NCBI GenBank assembly: GCA_012511095.1
Contig: JAAZGT010000048.1
Location: 1-8,409 of the forward strand
Origin: Alcaligenaceae bacterium
GTDB lineage: Bacteria > Pseudomonadota > Gammaproteobacteria > Burkholderiales > Burkholderiaceae_B
Reading direction: 5' to 3'
DNA: 8,409 nucleotides
Every line of letters begins with the position of its first letter. The first letter of the stretch is position 1. A program made the translations under genes and the position numbers. Below, in pieces: positions 5,794-8,409 of this stretch. Below the pieces are notes generated by a model that made no database searches, was not told the origin of the DNA, and was given only the letters and a program-made list of their open reading frames with translations.

Positions 5794-6264
5794 ATGTCAA
5801 ATAAAGCCGTTGTACAAATCTGGACAGATGGTGCCTGTAAAGGCAACCCTGGCCCTGGTGGATGGGGGGTCTATATGAAGTACAAAGATAGTAAATATGC
5901 TGATAGAGAGCATGAGTTATATGGTGGCGAATTAGATACCACCAATAACCGCATGGAGATGATGGCTGTGATTAAAGCCTTAGAGTTTTTTAAATCACCT
6001 TGGCCGATTGAACTCTATGTAGACTCTCAATATGTCAAAAAGGGTCTTACCGAATGGCTACCCGGTTGGTTAAAAAGAAATTGGAAAAACTCTGCTAATA
6101 AACCCGTCAAAAACAAAGACCTTTGGTTGCAGCTTTTAGAACAAAGTAAACGCCACCAAATTGAGTGGTTCTGGGTCAAAGGCCATAGTGGCGATGCGGG
6201 CAACGAACGTGCCGACGAACTAGCTAACCAAGGGGTTGAGCAAGTACTCGCCGACAATCTATAA
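5794..6264 (+). CDS. rnhA: Ribonuclease HI
   Basis: This cytoplasmic endonuclease degrades the RNA strand of RNA-DNA hybrids (R-loops, primers). Its 156 aa match E. coli RNase HI (155). All catalytic residues are present: Asp12 in WTDGACKGNPGPGGWG, Glu55 in TTNNRMEMMA, Asp77 in LYVDSQYV, His131 in WVKGHSGDAGNE and Asp141 in ERADELAN. The basic handle LPGWLKRNWKNSANKPVKNKD (within 89-109) is also present. Compared with E. coli there are two extra N-terminal residues and about five in the loop before Glu55. TGAGGA (5784-5789) lies 4 nt before the ATG. It follows the methyltransferase gene by 12 nt, so the two are probably co-transcribed. Its stop is 24 nt from the convergent lipoprotein gene's stop, and only a 4-bp AAGC/GCTT repeat (6266-6283) lies between. 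Confidence 0.98.
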   Translation: MSNKAVVQIWTDGACKGNPGPGGWGVYMKYKDSKYADREHELYGGELDTTNNRMEMMAVIKALEFFKSPWPIELYVDSQYVKKGLTEWLPGWLKRNWKNSANKPVKNKDLWLQLLEQSKRHQIEWFWVKGHSGDAGNERADELANQGVEQVLADNL

Positions 6265-6288
6265 AAAGCCCAAAAACGCGCTTATACC

Positions 6289-6525
6289 CTACTCAAGACA
6301 TCGGAGGCGACGAGCGCGCTCACGCTCAATATCTGCGTTACGATCAATGCGATTACGATTTAAGAAGTTACCCGGACCTGGACCCACCTGAGCACTACTT
6401 TGAATGATACGTTGATTAGAAACCTCGCAGCCATCGCGATCGTCGTTGTACTCATCCCCTTGGGTAGCACAAGCTGCTAATAATAAAGTAGCCGCAGCGG
6501 CTACTAGTAATTTGAATTGACTCAT
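6289..6525 (-). CDS. Small predicted lipoprotein, function unknown
   Basis: The 78-aa product begins with a clear lipoprotein signal, MSQFKLLVAAAATLLLAAC, with Cys19 as the lipidation site in the lipobox LAAC. The mature part is about 60 residues, rich in Asp, Asn and Arg (DEYNDDRDG at 24-32; Arg-rich ERERARRLR at 67-75), with two further cysteines at 33 and 76 that could form a disulfide in the periplasm. I recognise no domain. ATG at 6525 has no Shine-Dalgarno; instead the minus-strand leader reads GG, eight T, AA and then the ATG. It lies 34 nt downstream of another small lipoprotein gene with a similar cysteine layout, suggesting an operon or an old duplication. The convergent rnhA gene ends 24 nt away. 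Confidence 0.75.
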   Translation of the reverse strand: MSQFKLLVAAAATLLLAACATQGDEYNDDRDGCEVSNQRIIQSSAQVGPGPGNFLNRNRIDRNADIERERARRLRCLE

Positions 6526-6552
6526 TTAAAAAAAACCAAAATTTAATTGTTA

Positions 6553-6590
6553 AAGTGTACTAACCATAAGTACACATTTTCTGTACACTT
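6553..6590 (-). repeat. Overlapping GTGTAC/GTACAC inverted repeats at the end of the upstream lipoprotein gene
   Basis: GTGTACT (6555-6561) pairs with AGTACAC (6569-6575) around a 7-nt loop. The wider arm AAGTGTAC (6553-6560) pairs equally with GTACACTT (6583-6590). The two foldings exclude each other. The repeats cover the last codons and the TAG stop (6562..6560) of the 92-aa lipoprotein gene. No T-run directly follows the stem on the minus strand, so a classical terminator is unlikely. Confidence 0.5.
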
Positions 6591-6838
6591 GCTTCGCGCA
6601 CCTGCTCTAAACGCTTTTGAGCAGCCTCTAACACCTCAAGGTCACGACCTTGGGGTGTAGAAAATTGGTGATCATAACGCACATTATTGATAACACGATT
6701 TAGTTTTTCGGATTCTTTCCACAATTGACGGCAAGTGACTGTATTCATCTCAGTCTCAGTCATTGGTGGATAAATTGGCGCTTGTACACAAGCACTTAAT
6801 GACATGGCCGCTAAAGCCAAAAAAACAATTTTCTTCAT
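6560..6838 (-). CDS. Small predicted lipoprotein, function unknown
   Basis: The 92-aa product has a lipoprotein signal, MKKIVFLALAAMSLSAC, with lipobox LSAC and Cys17. The mature protein starts VQAPIYPPMTETEMNTVTC, then is mostly charged and probably helical: CRQLWKESEKLNRVINNVR (36-54) and EVLEAAQKRLEQVREASVQK (68-87). The helices may form a short coiled-coil hairpin, closed by Cys36 and Cys89 if a disulfide forms. No named domain is recognised. AAGGAG (6846-6851) at 7-nt spacing gives a strong start at 6838. It lies 32 nt after the HugZ-like gene and 34 nt before the second small lipoprotein gene, all on the minus strand. A TATAAA-like hexamer (complement of 6862-6867) could provide a separate promoter but lacks a -35 box. 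Confidence 0.78.
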   Translation of the reverse strand: MKKIVFLALAAMSLSACVQAPIYPPMTETEMNTVTCRQLWKESEKLNRVINNVRYDHQFSTPQGRDLEVLEAAQKRLEQVREASVQKMCTYG

Positions 6839-6870
6839 TGCAACTCTCCTTGTGTTGCTATTTTATATGA

Positions 6871-7377
6871 TTATCGACCTCGAACTTGCTCGAATGACAT
6901 AATCCCAGGCTTAAAGCGATAAGCTGCTCCCGCCCCCACCACTAAAGAACCCTCGGCAGCCTTTAGGGCAATTAAATGAAAGTCTCCTAGACTTCGTAGC
7001 AAAGAAACCATCTTACCCTGTCTAGCTTCTAGGCCTTGAAGTATTTCATCAAACAAAGGCTCTTCGCGAGCAATAATAGAGCAATTGACATCATAACGCG
7101 CACGAGCTCGTATAAAGGCATTAGAGGTGTTGGCCTCATCAGCTATCAACATAATAGAAGCTTGTGGTCGCTCAATTAAATTGGATGTATGCTCTGCTAA
7201 TTCACTAATAAAAATATAAAAGATACCCTCTTTTTCAAAAAAAGGAGCATAGCTCATTAAAGGAGAGCCATCACTATTAAGACTAGCGATCATTAGCGTT
7301 TTTTGTTGATGAAGTTGCTCTAGCTTCTCTGCTAATTCGGCTTGTTTAGCTGCCTGTTCCTCTGTTGATTGAGTCAT
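6871..7377 (-). CDS. HugZ/HutZ-like pyridoxamine 5'-phosphate oxidase-fold protein
   Basis: The 168-aa protein carries a split-barrel FMN/heme-binding fold of the PNPOx-like superfamily and looks closest to the HugZ/HutZ group, whose studied members bind or degrade heme. After a charged N-terminal helix (1-26) come TLMIASLNSDGSPLMSYAPF (27-46), FYIFISELAEHTSNLIERPQ (53-72), ASIMLIADEA (73-82), RARARYDVNC (90-99) and LLRSLGDFHLIAL (126-138), then VVGAGAAYRF (146-155), all in HugZ-like order. The tail after YRF is 13 residues (KPGIMSFEQVRGR) and contains no histidine, whereas characterised HutZ proteins use a C-terminal histidine as heme ligand, so heme use is uncertain here and FMN or another ligand is possible. 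GGGAG (7384-7388) lies 6 nt before the ATG. It heads a possible three-gene minus-strand unit with the small lipoproteins and is divergent from sbcD. Confidence 0.78.
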   Translation of the reverse strand: MTQSTEEQAAKQAELAEKLEQLHQQKTLMIASLNSDGSPLMSYAPFFEKEGIFYIFISELAEHTSNLIERPQASIMLIADEANTSNAFIRARARYDVNCSIIAREEPLFDEILQGLEARQGKMVSLLRSLGDFHLIALKAAEGSLVVGAGAAYRFKPGIMSFEQVRGR

Positions 7378-7423
7378 TTTTTACTCCCAAATAAGGATTA
7401 CTATGGTTAATTTAGCCACCTAG

Positions 7424-7452
7424 CTTACATTTTACAGTTTTTGATCTAATAT
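7424..7452 (+). promoter_or_regulatory. Candidate sbcD promoter
   Basis: CTTACA (7424-7429) and TAATAT (7447-7452) are separated by 17 nt and each match the sigma-70 consensus at four of six positions. The start point would be near 7459, giving a leader of about 41 nt. They lie in the 122-nt divergent gap between the HugZ-like gene and sbcD. I see no comparable pair for the HugZ-like gene on the other strand and no clear operator palindrome. Confidence 0.3.
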
Positions 7453-7499
7453 AAATCGATTAGCTTTTTCACCTTAAAAGCAGTCATTAATTTAATACC

Positions 7500-8409
7500 A
7501 TGCGCATTTTACATACATCCGATTGGCATTTAGGCCGCACACTATTAGGCAAAAGACGATATCCCGAGTTTTCACAATTACTCGATTGGATGCTACAAAC
7601 CATTAATCAATGGCAAATTGAGGTATTAATTATCGCTGGCGATATTTTCGATACCACCACCCCAAGCGTGACCGCACAAGACCAGTATTATAACTTTCTG
7701 GCCGATGCCGCGGCCACAGCAACTTGTCGTCACGTGGTGGTGATTGGTGGCAACCATGATTCAGCCAACTTTTTAAACGCCCCCGCGACCATCCTAAAAA
7801 ACCTTAATATTCACGTGGTGGGCCAAGCTTGTGAAGATATTCGTGATGAGGTCCTAGTGCTTGATAATGCGCAGGGCGAAATTGCTTTAATTGTGGCTGC
7901 AGTGCCATTTTTAAGTGATAGTGATATACGCCGATACGTGCCTTTTGAGAGCCTAGCCGATAAGGATCAGCGAGTAGTTGAGGCTTATCACCAACATTAC
8001 CAAGAGGTAGCAAACTATGCCACGCAATTAGCCGAACAACACCAAGTTCCGACAGTTGCTACTGGGCATTTATTTATGACTGGTGGCCTTACTCTTGAGG
8101 GTGATGGGGTACGCGATTTGTATGTAGGTACTTTAGGGCAGTTAAAGGTCGATCTATTTAGCCCAAACTTTAACTATATTGCTTTAGGTCATATTCATCA
8201 ACATCAAAAAGTCTCCGGACTCAACCATATTCGCTACAGTGGCAGCCCTCTGCCGATGTGCTTTGATGAGTGTAATCGCGATAAAAAAGTTCTCGTGATT
8301 GATTTTGATGAGGCTCGGCAAGCTAAGGTACAAGAGATCACGATCCCTACTTTTCAACGATTAGAAAAAATCAAAGGTGACTTAGCTTCACTACAAGCTC
8401 AAATTAAAA
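7500..8409 (+). CDS. sbcD: Exonuclease subunit SbcD (partial, 3' end missing)
   Basis: This is the nuclease subunit of the SbcCD (Mre11-Rad50-like) complex, which cuts hairpins and protein-blocked ends in double-stranded DNA. The frame is open from ATG 7500 to the window edge, giving 303 codons plus one base; E. coli SbcD is about 400 aa, so roughly a quarter is missing. The calcineurin-type phosphoesterase motifs are complete: HTSDWHLGR (5-13, Asp8 and His10), IIAGDIFD (44-51, Asp48), IGGNHDS (82-88, Asn85 and His86), ATGHLFM (187-193, His190) and ALGHIHQHQ (228-236, His231 and His233), followed by RYSGSPLPMCFDE (245-257), the SbcD capping region. No clear Shine-Dalgarno precedes the ATG, but the MRILHTSDWHLG start is canonical. 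sbcC would be expected just beyond the right edge. Confidence 0.95.
   Translation, partial: MRILHTSDWHLGRTLLGKRRYPEFSQLLDWMLQTINQWQIEVLIIAGDIFDTTTPSVTAQDQYYNFLADAAATATCRHVVVIGGNHDSANFLNAPATILKNLNIHVVGQACEDIRDEVLVLDNAQGEIALIVAAVPFLSDSDIRRYVPFESLADKDQRVVEAYHQHYQEVANYATQLAEQHQVPTVATGHLFMTGGLTLEGDGVRDLYVGTLGQLKVDLFSPNFNYIALGHIHQHQKVSGLNHIRYSGSPLPMCFDECNRDKKVLVIDFDEARQAKVQEITIPTFQRLEKIKGDLASLQAQIK

Noticed and set aside
6027..6257. Minus-strand open frame of 76 codons
   Set aside because: Antisense to the rnhA catalytic core.
6266..6283. AAGC/GCTT inverted repeat between rnhA and the convergent lipoprotein gene
   Set aside because: Only four base pairs with a 10-nt loop; too weak to call a terminator.
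7804..8013. Minus-strand open frame of 69 codons
   Set aside because: Antisense to sbcD, which is clearly coding across this stretch.

Overview
The window looks like ordinary core chromosome from a low-GC proteobacterium. It carries ten protein-coding genes, two of them cut by the window edges, and no RNA gene, mobile element or CRISPR array that I can see. The cluster mltD-gloB-(YafS-type methyltransferase)-rnhA-dnaQ is a conserved neighbourhood in gamma- and betaproteobacteria. The FabI sequence (HSIGFAPRESIAGNFLDG region) and the presence of a HugZ-type protein and a TIGR01244-type protein remind me most of AT-rich Burkholderiales (Alcaligenaceae-like), but this assignment is from memory and a low-GC gammaproteobacterium is not excluded.

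Left block (1-4881, all minus strand, so transcription runs right to left): gloB (glyoxalase II), mltD (lipoprotein lytic transglycosylase with two LysM domains), fabI (enoyl-ACP reductase), dnaQ (polymerase III proofreading subunit) and the 5' part of a rhodanese-like TIGR01244/DUF442 gene. Four gaps of 73-132 nt separate them. Three of these gaps hold a hairpin, and exact TATAAT hexamers precede mltD, fabI and the TIGR01244 gene; another lies on the fabI stop codon ahead of dnaQ. These genes are therefore probably mostly separate transcription units rather than one tight operon.

Middle block (4918-6264, plus strand): a YafS-like putative SAM-dependent methyltransferase with a GTG start and an acidic insertion, followed 12 nt later by rnhA (RNase HI). 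This pair is divergent from gloB across only 36 nt and converges with the next block across 24 nt.

Right block (6289-7377, minus strand): a HugZ/PNPOx-like split-barrel protein followed by two very small predicted lipoproteins with matching cysteine layouts, spaced 32 and 34 nt apart. This may be one operon. Divergent from it at 7500, and running off the right edge, is sbcD (Mre11-type nuclease subunit of SbcCD).

No gene-free stretch reaches 300 nt; the longest is 132 nt. I found no convincing undescribed system. The points most worth checking are the terminator-like hairpin immediately before the dnaQ ribosome binding site, the inserted acidic segment in the methyltransferase, and the pair of small lipoproteins with their unusual leader.
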